Assembly (NCBI RefSeq): GCF_002865645.1
Contig: NW_020194619.1
Span: 310,001 to 374,000, forward strand
DNA length: 64,000 nucleotides
Source: Hyaloscypha bicolor E
Taxonomy: Eukaryota > Ascomycota > Leotiomycetes > Helotiales > Hyaloscyphaceae
Reading direction: 5' to 3'
The translations under genes and the position numbers were made by a program. The notes under the pieces were generated by a model. That model had not been told where the DNA came from. It did not search any database and worked only from the letters and a program-made list of their open reading frames with translations. Shown piece by piece: positions 49,701 to 62,160 of this stretch; the first letter of the stretch is position 1, and every line of letters starts with the position of its first letter.

Positions 49701-51794
49701 CTACTTTCTTTTATATTTCTTTTTACTATAAGCTATATTACTTAATCTAACTATTTTTCTAGTAGTATTTATATTACTATATAAGCTTAACGGGCTATAA
49801 ATACAAGAGTTACTTAGGCCGCTATCTAGGTTATAGTTTCTTATACTAGTAATAGGCTATCTAAAGCCCTTTAAGGTCTTATAAATTAAAATGTAACCGG
49901 ATCTAGTCTTATAGAATTATAGACTATAGTTTTATAGCTAGTTCTCTATAAATAGGTATTTAATAATATAAAGAATTAGAGAGCTAAATAAAGAACTATC
50001 TAATTTTCTAAAAAAGTTAATAGTAAGTTTTCTCCTATTTCTTTTACTAGATTCTTTATATAAATTCTAATAAATGTTTTTTAATAGGTGGCTTTTAATT
50101 TGAAATAAATAATCGAGTTTTTTTTATCTTTTCTAATATAGTTTCTTAGTAGCTACTTCCTTATTTCTCTCTCTATATTAGTAGACTTACTTGCTATTAT
50201 TAATTTATTAATAATATAAATAAACTAGTATTCTATACTAGTCCTAATAATAAAAGAGTCCAGGAACTTATAGTCTTACTAGGTTTTATCTAAACTATCT
50301 TTAATCTTTCCTGCTATAATATATATCTGGGCCCTAAGAATATCTGGATAATTTTCCTTATTTTATACCAGGATAAGACTTTATATAAAGATATTTGTCT
50401 TAAAATTATTTATAAAAAGCTAGAAAATATTTAGAAAAAGACTTTATATAAAGATCTCTATTTTAAAGTTATTTATAAAAAGCTAGAAAATGCTTAGAAA
50501 GTATAGTAATTTAAGGAGATTAAATAATAGATTAAGAAGGCCTAAAGAGCCCAGAAAAGTATTACCTATTAGTATAGGTATAAGACTTTAAAAGTAAGGA
50601 GAGATCTAATAAACCGGTAGGTAAATAAAGGTATATATATAATTCTTTCCTTTAATTCTGGCTTCTATTCTTTATTTTTTCTATAGACTCTTTTTTGTTT
50701 TTAGGTTTAATTAACTTATATATACTAGGATTTTTCTTTATTTACTAATTTCTAGAAGTTATAAAATAATACGAAAAGTATTACTAAAAGTATTACTAAA
50801 GCTAATCCTAATAGTAATAATAATAATAATAGTAATAGGCTATTAGATTTTCCTTTAATTTTATTATTCTTTTCTTTAGTAAAAGGAACTATAATTAATC
50901 TTATAAATCATATAAGTATTATTTTATAATAATAAGTATATTAGAGATATAAATATATTATTTCTTTTTCTTATTAGATATAGAGAATTAATAGATATAA
51001 TATCTTTAGCTTTATAGGTAAAACCCAAGATATCCGGACTACTATTAGTATTTTACCTATTATCCCGAATAGAAGTCTAACTATTATTATTAAACTTTCC
51101 AGGCTAATTAACCTTACTTTTCCTAAGTAAACCTATTATATAAGGTCTAATAAATTATATATAAATATCTGCTAAGGTTAAGGTAGTTAAGAAAAAATGG
51201 GCCTAATATCTAATATACTTTTTCCTATATTTTATAATTAGCTTAGTACTATTTTGGATTTTATTTTCTTATAAATATATATATATTTGGAATTTATAAT
51301 TAATACTTTAAAGTAATATTCTTTAATTAGTTCTTATATAATTTAAAAGTCAGGCTACTAAATTTAATACTTTTATAATACTTAAATCTATTTAAGTTTA
51401 TAAAATCTTATAATTATTAGGGCCTTTATAATTCTTTATCTTTTGAGTTTAATACCTAAATAGTATTATATACTTTGCTTTTAATATAAAGAAAGCTTCT
51501 AAAAGTCTAGAATTATAAAGGGATTTTTATATTAAGGATATATTATATTATAATAATAAAATTATAGGTATTTATATATAGATATATAATATATTAGACT
51601 AGCTATACTAAAAACCATACTATATCTATATATAAAGTTACTAATTACTTTATATTAATACCGGACCTATATAGTTACGTGATTTTATATAATTAACTAG
51701 CTATAGAAAAGCCCTAAAGCCCGAAACTTATAAAGAGTCTTAAGGGCTTTAGGGCTTCCGAACTATTACTAGTATTTAGTACTTTTTAAGAAAA
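46765..51794. other. AT-rich RIP-degraded left part of the island
   Basis: About 5 kb of decayed sequence. Composition shifts from normal to AT-rich between about 46800 and 46930. No frame is long enough to identify. Reverse-strand readings around 49500-49900 give protein-like segments broken by TAG/TAA, suggesting former coding DNA, but I cannot name the product. Confidence 0.5.
50377..50502. repeat. Two-copy tandem repeat, 63-bp unit
   Basis: GACTTTATATAAAGAT starts both 50377 and 50440. The shared downstream block TTATTTATAAAAAGCTAGAAAA follows in each copy with a few transitions between copies. Confidence 0.7.
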
Positions 51795-51799
51795 GAATA

Positions 51800-51970
51800 T
51801 ATTGCAGTAAGAATTACTGAATTAGGGCTAGTATAATTGCTCTACTTAGTTAGGATCTGTATACTCACTTCCTGAAGCTTTATACTTCACTCAAGCTCTT
51901 TTCTAGCTAGTTTAATAAACTCTTTTACTATCTAATATAACTCCCTACTCTGCGATCTATACATATATTA
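51800..51970 (+). repeat. Left (5') LTR of the copia element
   Basis: 171 bp, aligned without gaps to 58585-58755. I count about 15 differences, all transitions. Termini read TA...TA, as TG...CA would after CpA-to-TpA change on both strands. Confidence 0.85.
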
Positions 51971-51971
51971 G

Positions 51972-51984
51972 TTATGAGCCCGGC
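51972..51984 (+). other. Primer-binding site matching initiator tRNA-Met anticodon arm
   Basis: TTATGAGCCCGGC starts one base after the left LTR. It is complementary to the 5' half of eukaryotic initiator tRNA-Met ending in the CAU anticodon loop (...GGGCTCATAA). Drosophila copia is known to prime from such an internally cleaved tRNA fragment. The match is from memory of the tRNA consensus. Confidence 0.7.
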
Positions 51985-52145
51985 CTCGCACTAATAAGCT
52001 TCCTAATTAGCACGCCGCAGAGAGTATTCAAGAGCTTATTTAATTCATTCTTCGAAAATCACACTTTAGTTCGCATTTCCGATATTAACCAATTAATAGA
52101 AATCATTCCCACAGTTCCTATAGTTTCCAAAGCTCAATTGCGATT

Positions 52146-55100
52146 ATGTCAGAAGCTACGGTAAAGATCGTTGTCCTAAAGGACCGCAGTTCCTGGGCGG
52201 ACTGGTTCGATACTCTCTATAGAGCAGCAGATAACGAGGGTATCTGGGATAAGATTAACCTATTTAATAATAAAGTAATCGAAACGAATATGGTAGCTCC
52301 TCCTAGGCCTCCCCCTATAATTAACGAGCTCATACTAAAGGAAATAGAGGATCGCTATACTAGATACCAAGTTAATACGGAAAATTGGAATAAAGATACT
52401 CGACCTATAGTTAAGAAAGGATTAAAACCAGTATCTCCATAGCCTGTAACGTTCGGGGATATCAGAGATTACTATTCGGTGCTCTTACGGGACTATAAGA
52501 TCAAGAAACTGGACTAGACAAACAAGCTAGTATACTACCATATAATTAGGCAGTAGCTCCGTTAAATAGTTAATATAGAGATCCTTACGAACTCCATATT
52601 AGGCCTCAAAGAGAGCAAGCAGAGCTCTATTTATAAGGTTCTCAAGGCTTTATTAACGAAATACGGTTCTATGGATATAGTACAAATTACTGCCGCTCGG
52701 AGAGCATATAGCTCGGTCCTACTACAAGTAAGCAAAGGAGGAGTGAGCCCAAAGCACTGGTTTACTAATTAGGAGAAGGCGCTTAATAGAGCCAGAGCTC
52801 TCAAAATCGCCGAAATCGAAGGCACTCCAGTAGTAATCGAGTTCTTAATAGCCCTCTAGCGGAAACTCGCACTAACCTGGGCAACAGAATAGCTCAGTAA
52901 TCTATATGGTAAAGACGAACTAGGGCTTCCGATTCTTATACTCGAATAGTATGGCCAGGTATTTAATCGGATCATTTTGGAAAATCAGAATACCAAGTAC
53001 TCAGGAGCTCCTGTAATCTTTATAATACTCGGGAATCAAACTAGCGAAAGATCGGACGGTAAACCTGATTTAGATAAGTATAAGTACTATAAGTGCCCTT
53101 ATAAGGGTTCCAAAATATACAAGTATAAGTAGGACCTACTTAGCTATATTACTATAGAAATTGCAATTACCGGATTAAGCAAAACTTGAACAAAATTTAA
53201 GCCTAATAAGAAATAGATTAGAAAAATCCGGGAAAGGATCTTGACCGAATATTAGAAGGATCTGAAACCTTAGCTAGAAGAGAAATACGGTATGAAAATT
53301 ACTAGTAAATAAGCTATAGAAAAGCTAATGCCCGGTACTAGTTCTAAAAAGAAGCCTAAAGCATCCGGAACCTAATTTCCTGGGAACTTTAATACCGCTC
53401 TAGTAGATCCCATACTTATGATCTAGAGCCCAGGTCAGGGGATCTATATAATGCTCGATTTCTCAAGATATCCGCTTTCTCAGAGCATCTTACTAGATAA
53501 CTATAATACTATATACCTGGTTAATAGTAAGGATCTAATTAATTCTGGTACTTTTATTAAGGCGAAAATTAATAATTATATAAAAGCAGGAATAACTAGT
53601 CTTCTAATTATTAGATATAGTACTTATATAATTAAAAACGTAGTTAATAGACCCGTAGAACCATATACCAAAGATCTAATCCTTTATAATATTATAGTTA
53701 TTAAAGGATTTCATATAAATATTGTTTCCGAAGCTCGCCTAGCAGAAAAGAAAGCTTGGTATTATGGATATGATCTTATAGTCAGATTAGAAGATTATAA
53801 AGAGAACGTAATATTAATATAATTAGAGCATAGGTTTAATTTAGTTTTCCTTAAATATAAGCCGCTCTCTACTTACTTTAATATTCCGTTCGAAATTCCT
53901 ACTAGTACTAGCGGTATACTTATATTTCTAATACTCGAACGTTTAATTAGAGCTCGGTATAAGAGATTAAGGGAGTATCTCAAGCCAAGGAGTGATTCAG
54001 AAGAAAAATGGCATACGAGAGCGGGGCATTTAGCCTATAAAGCTCTATAAAAGCTCGTTAATTATATACGTAATATGAAAATTAATAGACTAATAAGGAT
54101 TATATACGAATTTTATACTCAGGTATACGCCAGGTAAGTAATCTCGTATAGACTAACTGAGAGGAAGTCTATTTGACTATTTTAGAGGATCTTATAGGAC
54201 TTATTTAATTACCCAAATGGCTATAATAGTTCGAGCTGGATTCTAATAATTAAGGACGAATTTAGTAGAAAGCTCTTTGGATATCTTCTATAAAGTAAAG
54301 GGGGTTTAGTAGTATTTAATATAATTAGGGATTTTGAGTAGTAGGTATATAAGTAATATAACCTTTTAATTACTTATATTAAGTATAATTAGGAGAAAGC
54401 AGTTATTCTAATCTAAGGAATATTAGCCTATTAGATCTGGGCAAAGGAAGAAGGCATTAAAATCGAGCTTTCTCCTTTATATATATATAAGCCAAATAGT
54501 AGTACCGAGCAAGTAGGGCAGGAGATTATAAATAAGGCTATTATAATATGCTTAATAGCTAATTTGCCTGAAAAGCTATAGCCGGAGAGCTCTATAGCCA
54601 TAATCTACCTATATAATCGGAGCCCCTTATATATAAATTACTAGAGAATACCAAACGAAGTGCTTAATTCGTGGTTCCGCAATTATTTCTATTAGTATAA
54701 TCCAGAGCTTATAGCTCGAATAATAGTCGATCTCAGGCCTAATTAGAATGGGATCTATATATATGGTTCTAGGGTATATTCAATAATTAAGGACCGCAAA
54801 GCAGGACGGAATAAGAAAGTATTTAAGGTTATACTATACGGGTATATTAGATATTTGGTTGGATATATTATATCTAATATTTACAAAATCTGGATCCTTA
54901 TACTTAATAAAGTAATTATTATATATAATATTATATTTAACGAGAATATATTTTATAAAAAGGATCATAAATATACTAAAGGCCATAGTATGGAGATTAT
55001 AAAGGATATAGTAGAACTACTCCTAGAGAATGAGATTTAGGATACTAAATTAATCTTTGAGAATAAGGGATTATAGTATAATAGCTTATTAGAGCAAATA

Positions 55101-57400
55101 GAAAATAAGCCTGAACTAGAAGGTAATAAGCAAATAAACCAATAATTAGAAGAGCCTATAAGTATACTAATTAGTTATAACTCGGGAATAGGGAGCTCTA
55201 TAGCCTTACTAGGAATAGGACTTATAACTCCATAAAGTATTCCAGAGCCAGAAAGTATACCAGAGCCTAGGAATAGTGGAAATAAAGGTACTAAGCTCTT
55301 AAGAAGGCTTAGTACTATAGAGAGAGATATAATAGAATATACCGGAACTATTAGGGAAATATACCAAACTAATAAAAGCGGAGAAGGATCTCCTCAGGAC
55401 TAGTAATAAGGTCCACTAATAGCTCCTGTAAGCAAAGCAGGAAGCTCACCTATAGAACAAGCGAATAGCTTAACAGAAATGGGAGGATCCTCTATAGAAA
55501 GAGCAAATAGCTTAGCTAAAGTAGAAGATTAAATAGTAAAACCAAAGAGAAAATAGATAAAGAAGCTAATTATTAGAACTAGAGAAGGGCTAATCCAAAT
55601 GCGCTTATATAAGGGAAATGATTAGGACGGAGATCTAGGTAAAGCTAGTAGTAGTATAATTGCTATGGTAAGTATACTACTACAAATAATAGGTGGATCG
55701 AATTAGATTAACTACTTAGAGTCTCTTTTAGGGTCTCTCTAGCCTAATTAGCTAGAGGATTATAAGAAGGGATTCGATTATAAGACTATATATGCTATAA
55801 TTACGGTAGTAGTTTAATTAAGAGCATACCTAAAGCAGAGTACTCCGGGTAATATAATAATGAGAAAAATTCATATTAATAATCTTCCGAAGGCTCTAAA
55901 GATATAAAATGATCTAGAGAAGTACCTAGCTAGGAAATACTTTAAATCGGATACTAAACTAGAGATTAATAACTTTAAAGCTCGAAATTACTAGAGGATT
56001 ATTCCTAGTAATAAAGTAAGTATACTTCTGATTTCTTTAAAATAGATATTTATATATAAAATTAATTCTAATAGATATATTACTCGGTATTACTTAAGGC
56101 TAGTGGTTTATAGAAATCTCTAAAAGGAGACATTACTCCTGTCCACATATACTACTATATTTGCAGTAAGGTCTTTTTGAGTGGCTAGTATAATTATGGC
56201 TTATTTTAATCTGGAAATAAAGTAATTCGATATTATAAATACGTTTATTAATATAGAAAGAGATTCTAATAGGCCTATAGTAGTATGTAAGCTACTAGAC
56301 GGTTTCAAGATACCAGGATATATAGCAGAGGTAGATCGAGCTCTATATGGGCTACGAGACTTTCCTACTCTATAGTATAAGTACTAGACAGATACTCTTA
56401 AGAGAATTAGATTCTCTGGACTTAATAAAGAGCCCTGTATTTATATAGATATAGATTATAAGGTCTTTATTATATTTTATATGAATGACTTTTAAGTGCT
56501 CTACTATAAGGACAACGAAGCGTATGCTTAATTAATTATTACTCAGATTAAGATAGTTTATAAGCTTTATAATATACGGGATATAGAGTAGTTCCTAGGG
56601 GTTTATATAATTAGAGATCGGAAGACTAAAAAGCTTTAGCTAGTTTATAATACCTATATTAAGAAGATTACTAAGAAGTTTAGGGTAGTAGATAGGAAGT
56701 GCCCTAGTATTCTATTACCTGGAATTAATCTTCGGAAGTATAGTAATCAAGCTTATCTATATTAAATTAAGGCATATTAGGAGAAGGTTGGATTACTGCT
56801 TTATACTATAATTATAATTAGGCCAGACATAGCTTTTGCTACTTTAGTACTCTCTTAGTTCTTAATAAACCCTGCTCCAGAGTACTTTATAGCTATAGAT
56901 TGGGCTCTCTAATACCTGTTTAGAACCCGGTTTCTAGCGATTTAGTATAATAGGGAATATAGAGAGATATAGCTATAGATTATATCTGACGCTTTATATA
57001 TAGATGACCTAAATATATGACGATTAAGCTATGGGTATATGATCTCCTTATTTGGAGGTTTAATATTATGGAAAGCTACTTGATAGAGCTTTATAACTAC
57101 TTCTTTAATTAAATCAGAAATACATAAAGTCACTTATATGGCAAGGGAGACTATAGCTTTCTAGAGGCTATTTAGGGATCTAAGCTTAGATCTTGGAGAG
57201 CTCTGGACTATATTCTGTAATAATAAGTAGACTATTCGACTAATTATTAGAGAGAACGAAAGAATTACTATAAAGCTCTATTATATTAATATCCAGAATA
57301 TATAGCTATATTAAGAGTATAGTAAAGGCGTATTTTAAGTTATATACCTTTAAATAAGTAGTATACCTATAGACGGACTTATGAAAAATTTACCCTAATT
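52146..57400 (+). pseudogene. Degraded copia gag-pol
   Basis: Single former polyprotein frame, now with dozens of stops and some frame loss. The gag region starts at an ATG (52146, MSEATVKIVVLKDRSSW). A Cys/His-poor remnant of a zinc knuckle lies near 53085-53140. The protease region at about 53455-53820 has lost the DSG active site (reads LLDNYNT). The pre-integrase WHTRAGHLAYKAL is at about 54008. Integrase core remnants at 54100-54760 include IIKDEFS. Reverse transcriptase runs about 56030-56700, with ALYGLRDFP near 56340 and YMNDF in place of YVDD near 56480. RPDIAFAT lies at 56822 and an RNase H remnant near 56985-57250. Not functional. Confidence 0.85.
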
Positions 57401-57539
57401 TAAATTCGAGAACTTTAGAGCTTTATTAAATCTTTAGGATATTAGAATAAAGATTAAAATAATTAAATAATATAAAAAGAGGCTTTTATTTATATCTTTT
57501 ATTTATAAAATCTATTAAAATAATAGAGCCTGAGAGCTA

Positions 57540-58312
57540 ATAGCAAGAGATCTAAAGGCACTCTACTATGGCATTAATAAGCTTATATAGAAGGCCCTTT
57601 ACCCGATCGGACTACTTCTTATTCCTCTTAATAGCCTCTTAAACCTTAGTAGAAGAGCTCTTACTACTATCCTCTTTATTAGATTCGGTAATCTCAAATA
57701 TGGTATAAATAGAGTACCTAAGAGCGGATAAACGCTTTAAAATAGTCAGAATCTGTAAAAGAGAATCAAGAAAAGAGAATACAGCGTCTTTGGCAGTTGG
57801 AAGTTCTATAAGAAAGAGCTATATAATAGGGATATAAGAGATCGGAATAACTAAACAAGAATAATTAGAAGCATACTTCTAGTAACGAGAACCTCGGCTA
57901 ATAGTATTATAGCAAGAACTATTACTCTTGCCCTTTAGAGCGGATGAGACTATATTAAGTCAAAACGAGCTTTGGAATGGTATAGAGAACTTATGATAAC
58001 CTATATAAGAGATCTCTCTGAGACTAGTACAAGCAGGATAAGGAGTATAAGGCTTTGGTATAGACTTCTTTACCTTTAGTAGAGGGGTACTAGGAGTATT
58101 AGAAGACGCTACAGGGATCTGAACCTCGATACTCTATTAAAAGTGAGCTTTGCATTAATAGTTAAGAGCTATACTTATGGCGGACTTGCAAGCTACTTAA
58201 TACTATCCAAAGTTAGTAAAAGGTAAAGCAAGAACGTATTTTGGGTTGAAAATACCTTGGATTTGCGAGCCGGAATCGACTTAATAGTAGTACGAGAAAA
58301 GGTAGAAGCCAT
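57540..58312 (-). pseudogene. Decayed antisense gene inside the copia 3' region
   Basis: On the minus strand an ATG at 58312, in a good context (ACAAACATGGC), opens a 40-codon frame (MASTFSRTTIKSIPARK...) ending near 58193. A second frame just downstream reads protein-like for about 200 codons to about 57540: QIPVASSNTPSTPLLKVKK, SLREISYIGYHKFSIPF, then LPTAKDAVFSFLDSLLQIL and LKRLSALRYSIYTIFEI. Only TAG/TAA codons interrupt it, as expected from RIP of Trp and Gln codons. An intron or frameshift must join the two parts. A TATA box lies about 95 bp upstream. Frame quality is clearly above chance for this AT-rich DNA. The protein matches nothing I recognise. Confidence 0.55.
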
Positions 58313-58405
58313 GTTTGTAATAATTAGAAGCTTGGGAAGAGATCTCTGGAAGGATATTAAAGAAGAGTATTTGATTAGAGGCTCTGGAGTTAGTAAAAAG
58401 GGGGG

Positions 58406-58414
58406 ATTTATATA
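58406..58414 (-). promoter_or_regulatory. TATA box of the antisense frame
   Basis: TATATAAAT on the minus strand, about 95 bp upstream of the ATG at 58312 and set in GC-rich flanks (GGGATCCC before, CCCCCC after). It therefore stands out from general AT richness. Confidence 0.5.
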
Positions 58415-58576
58415 GGGATCCCCTGGAATTCGGTAATCTGGGGAAATAATACGCACTAAGCCTATTCGGATCGGAATATTAATACGGCTCTGCAAAACCC
58501 ATATATCGGACGAATTTCGCTATTTCAAAGCTCTCTAATTAGGCAAAACAGGTAAAATACGGTATCGTGCCTTCCT

Positions 58577-58584
58577 GGGGGATA
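58577..58584 (+). other. Polypurine tract before the right LTR
   Basis: GGGGGA followed by TA directly precedes the right LTR at 58585, the position of the plus-strand primer in LTR retrotransposons. Confidence 0.6.
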
Positions 58585-58755
58585 TATCGCAGTGAGAATT
58601 ACTGAATTAGGGCTAGTATAATCGCTCTGCTTAGTCAGGATCTGTATACTTACTTCCTGAAGCTTTATACTTTACTTAAGCTCTTTTCTAGCTAGTTTAA
58701 TAAACTCTTTTACTATCCAATGCAACTCCCTACTCTGCGATTTATACGTGCATTA
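58585..58755 (+). repeat. Right (3') LTR of the copia element
   Basis: 171-bp partner of 51800-51970. It keeps more CG/CA/TG (for example TACGTGCA against TACATATA on the left), so the left copy has lost more of these dinucleotides. Confidence 0.85.
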
Positions 58756-60488
58756 GAATATAATATATTTTATAATAAGTAACTTATTATAGACTACTTA
58801 ACCTTTAAATTAAGTAGGAAATCTGAGGACCGGGCTTGTAATTTAAGTCTTATTAAGGTTATTAAAGTCTTTACTAGCTAGTACTATAGATTTAATAAAA
58901 ATATTACGGGAATTCTATAGGTTCTATTCTAATTTATCTAGAAAGTATATATAGTATATTTCCTTATTTATTCTAATATTTATATATAATTCCTGAAAGC
59001 TAAACTATTACCTAAGGGGAAAATAAGAAGGCTAAACTAATATCTTTAAAAACTAAGGCCTTAATAAGTTTATTTAGAAAAGCTTACTAATTCTTCTAAA
59101 AATAATCTAAGAAAAGTTTGAGTTTATTATATATTATAACTTATATAACCAGAGATAAAAACTATTCTAATAGGCCAGAAAAAATTTCTTATATAGCTTA
59201 TTTATATAACTAGGGATAGGAACTTGAGTTTATTATATAAAATTACTTATATATAGAGATTCCTATTATAAACTTCTTATTTGAATTAATTAGTTAAACC
59301 TATTTTTAATACTAAGTCTTTATTAAGGTAACTTCTTACTTCTAGAGGCTTTAGATAAAGTAGCTAATAAGTTTCTTAGCTATTAGCCAAGACTTATTAG
59401 CTAGAAAATCTATAAGTAATAGATAAGATTATAAAATAGAATTCCCCTAATTATAATACTAAGATATTTTACTATAATATAAAATAATTAGATATAGAAG
59501 TCCTATTAAATATAATATATTTTAAACTATAAGTTTATAAAATAAGTATAGGAAGTTTTAGTATTTAACTAGTACTATAGTCTAGCCTAAAAGTACCTGC
59601 TATTTTTTATATCTAATTTAATAAGAATAAGAAATATTTATATTTTAACTCGAGAGATAATTAGAACTTTTATATAAACTTAGGATAGCGGTTTACTTTA
59701 TAGAGAGAAAATAGACCAGAAATACTTATACTATATTAATCTTTAGAAAAGATTATAATAAATACTATAACTCCTGGAATATTTTTAAGAAAGCTTTTCT
59801 AAACTAAAGTAGGCTAGTTTATAATCCCGAAAGATTTATAAGAGTCTTATATACCCGAAAGTATAAGTACTTAAAGTAAATACTATTTAAGTCCTAATTT
59901 ATAATAAAAAGAAAGTAAAATATATAAAATAAAATATATAAAATAAAAATAAAATAAAATACCCGGATATTTAATAAATAAAAAGCCTAATTATAGGTTA
60001 TAAGAACTAGTACTAACTAGATATATATATAGTAATATTAAAGAAGAGGTAAGATAAGGGAAACTAAAAAATAAGTTAGTATATATTCCGTAAAAGTAAA
60101 CGGAAAGATATCTAAATAGCCTAAAGATAAGAAATATATATTAAAGGAATTAAAATTAGAGAAAGAAGGGCTATTTTCTATAAAAATAAGTTAGTATATA
60201 TTTTAAGATAAAGAATAGAAGTACTTAGTAGTAGCCTAAAGGCTTTTATAAGTATTAAAAAAGGAGAGGAGATATTAAAGTTTAGAAAAATCTAAATAGG
60301 AATTAGCCTCTTTTTTGGAAGTTTAAAAGAAGATATTTCTAAAGGGCCTAAAAATATAAGAGATATTAGAAAAGAAAAGAAGAAAATATTAGAAAAGGGA
60401 AAAAGGAATCTAAAATTTAGCTTTTTAAAGAGCAAGTAAATTAAAGACTTATAGTATAGGAGTTCTAAATAAAAGTAACCCGGAAGTA

Positions 60489-60800
60489 GTAATTAGATAC
60501 TAGCTTTTAGTATTATTAGTAGAAATATTAAAGGAGGAAAGGTTTAAAGAAAGAGAGAAAGGTTATAAGGTAATTAGATACTAGCTCTTAGTATTAATAA
60601 AAGAAGTATTAAAGAAGAAGAGATAAAGAAAAGAAATAAAAAAAAGAGGTAAGGAGAAATAAGGAGGAGAAAAGAAAGGTTATAAAGTAATTAGATACTA
60701 GCTTTTAGTATTAATAGAAGTATTAATAAAGGTATTAATAAAGGTATTAATAGAGAAGGTATTAGTAGAGAATAAAAGCTCTTAGTATTAATAGTAAAGT
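60489..60800. repeat. Imperfect tandem repeat in the AT-rich island
   Basis: TAATTAGATACTAGC(T/C)... followed by TTAGTATTA occurs at about 60489, 60570 and 60687, spaced 81 and 117 bp. A partial copy (CTCTTAGTATTAATAG) lies near 60779. Several TATTAATA(A/G)A(A/G)G units lie between them. Confidence 0.65.
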
Positions 60801-61839
60801 CGAAAAAATATAGAAAAAGAATAGAGGTTTTAGAGTAAAAATAAAATAAAGTTATAGTTTTATAGAAAATAAAGTTACTAATATAAAGTAATTATATTAT
60901 TATATAATTCTATATTTACTTTTATTATTTATTAAAGATATATATCTCTTAGGAAAAAGTATTATTTAGAATTCTTAAGCCTCTCTAATTTAATAACTAT
61001 ATATTCGAAAAATAAGAAATAAATATAATTATATATACTAGAATAAGAGAATTCTTCTTATCTAAAAATTATAATTATAGTATTACTAAATATAAAGATA
61101 TAAAAGTTTATATAATAAGCTATATATAGAGATTTAAGGAGATTTAAATTACCTTAAATTATTTATAATTAGTAAAATAAATTAGCTAATTATACGGGTT
61201 AAATATAGTTTAATTATTATTAGTATATCTTAGCTTTTATAAATTAGTAAGAAAAAGAATATTTATATCTTTATTTTTATAACTATAATACCTAAAATTA
61301 TAATTTTTTTAATATTTAAATATACTTAATCTAGGGCTATTAAATACTAATATTTCTATTTTCAGGTATTATTTATTATAAATTTATTCGGATTTAAATA
61401 ATTATATTAAATATATATCTTTATATTCTAAAAATAAATAATAAAGATATAGCTATACTAGCTTTAACCTTAGCCTTAACCTTAACCTTAACTTCTTTCC
61501 GAAAATAACTTTAATTCTAATATATAATATTATTATTAAAGCTTTTCTTTATTAAAAATATATTAAATATAGCTTTAGGTAGCGGCTCTAGTAAAAGCAA
61601 AAGTAGTAGAAAAGGCTATAAAGCTATAAATAAATAGAAAGATAATATTTATAATATATTCTCTAATAATTTAGACTTAATCTATAATATTCTTTCCTAT
61701 TAATATATTTAATTAATAAATTCCTTTACTTCTCGACCTCCTCCTTATATATAACCTTCTTTTTCTCTTCTATAATAATACTTTAATTTCCTTATATTAC
61801 CTAATAATACTACTAAAGTAGTAAAGCAAATTAATAATA

Positions 61840-62160
61840 AGGCTAAAGTTAGAGAAATAGAACTATACTAGGGCAGGAAGCTAAAGAAATTAGAGAAAGG
61901 CAAGGTAAATTTGGAGGCAAGCTTAGTATATACTTATAGAACTGAATTCTTTTAAGCTTATATTACTTATAGTAATAAGAAGAGACCGAGAGGCCCTTTT
62001 AAATACTATATAGTTATAAAAGGCAAATTCGATAGTACTTATATAAATTATAGATATAATAATAATAGTAAAGTCTATATTTTCTATTAACTTAATACTA
62101 ATTCTACTAAGTCTGGAAAGCCTTACTCCGTATCTATAAAACCCTTTATACTAAAGCCTT
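61840..62160 (+). pseudogene. Remnant of an unidentified Cys-motif protein
   Basis: The plus strand reads protein-like with few stops: KLEKGKVNLEA, then RPRGPFKYYIVIKGKFDSTYINYRYNN and SKVYIFY, then NSTKSGKPYSVSIKPF. The spaced Tyr residues sit where CxxC and a following Cys would stand if TGT/TGC codons had become TAT/TAC. I infer a former metal-binding motif. Identity unknown. Confidence 0.4.

Larger units (their letters stand above)
51800..58755 (+). mobile_element. Ty1/copia LTR retrotransposon, inactivated by RIP
   Basis: 6,956-bp element with two 171-bp LTRs and a GAATA duplication at 51795-51799 and 58756-58760. The gene order gag, protease, integrase, reverse transcriptase, RNase H is that of copia. 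A half-tRNA-type primer site follows the left LTR and a G-rich polypurine tract precedes the right one. The coding frame is cut by many TAG/TAA codons where Trp or Gln would be expected. About 1.1 kb between RNase H and the right LTR holds a decayed antisense reading frame. Parts of the element (52000-53000, 58180-58590) keep more CA/TG than the surrounding island, so it looks younger than its host sequence. Confidence 0.9.

Noticed and set aside
53451..53822. 123-codon open frame taken as a separate gene
   Set aside because: It is the protease region of the decayed copia polyprotein, not an independent gene.
61467..61500. Telomere-like run of CCTTAA units
   Set aside because: The unit is CCTTAA, not the CCCTAA/TTAGGG of filamentous fungi, it has only a few copies, and it lies inside RIPped DNA with genes continuing to its right. 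Not a telomere.
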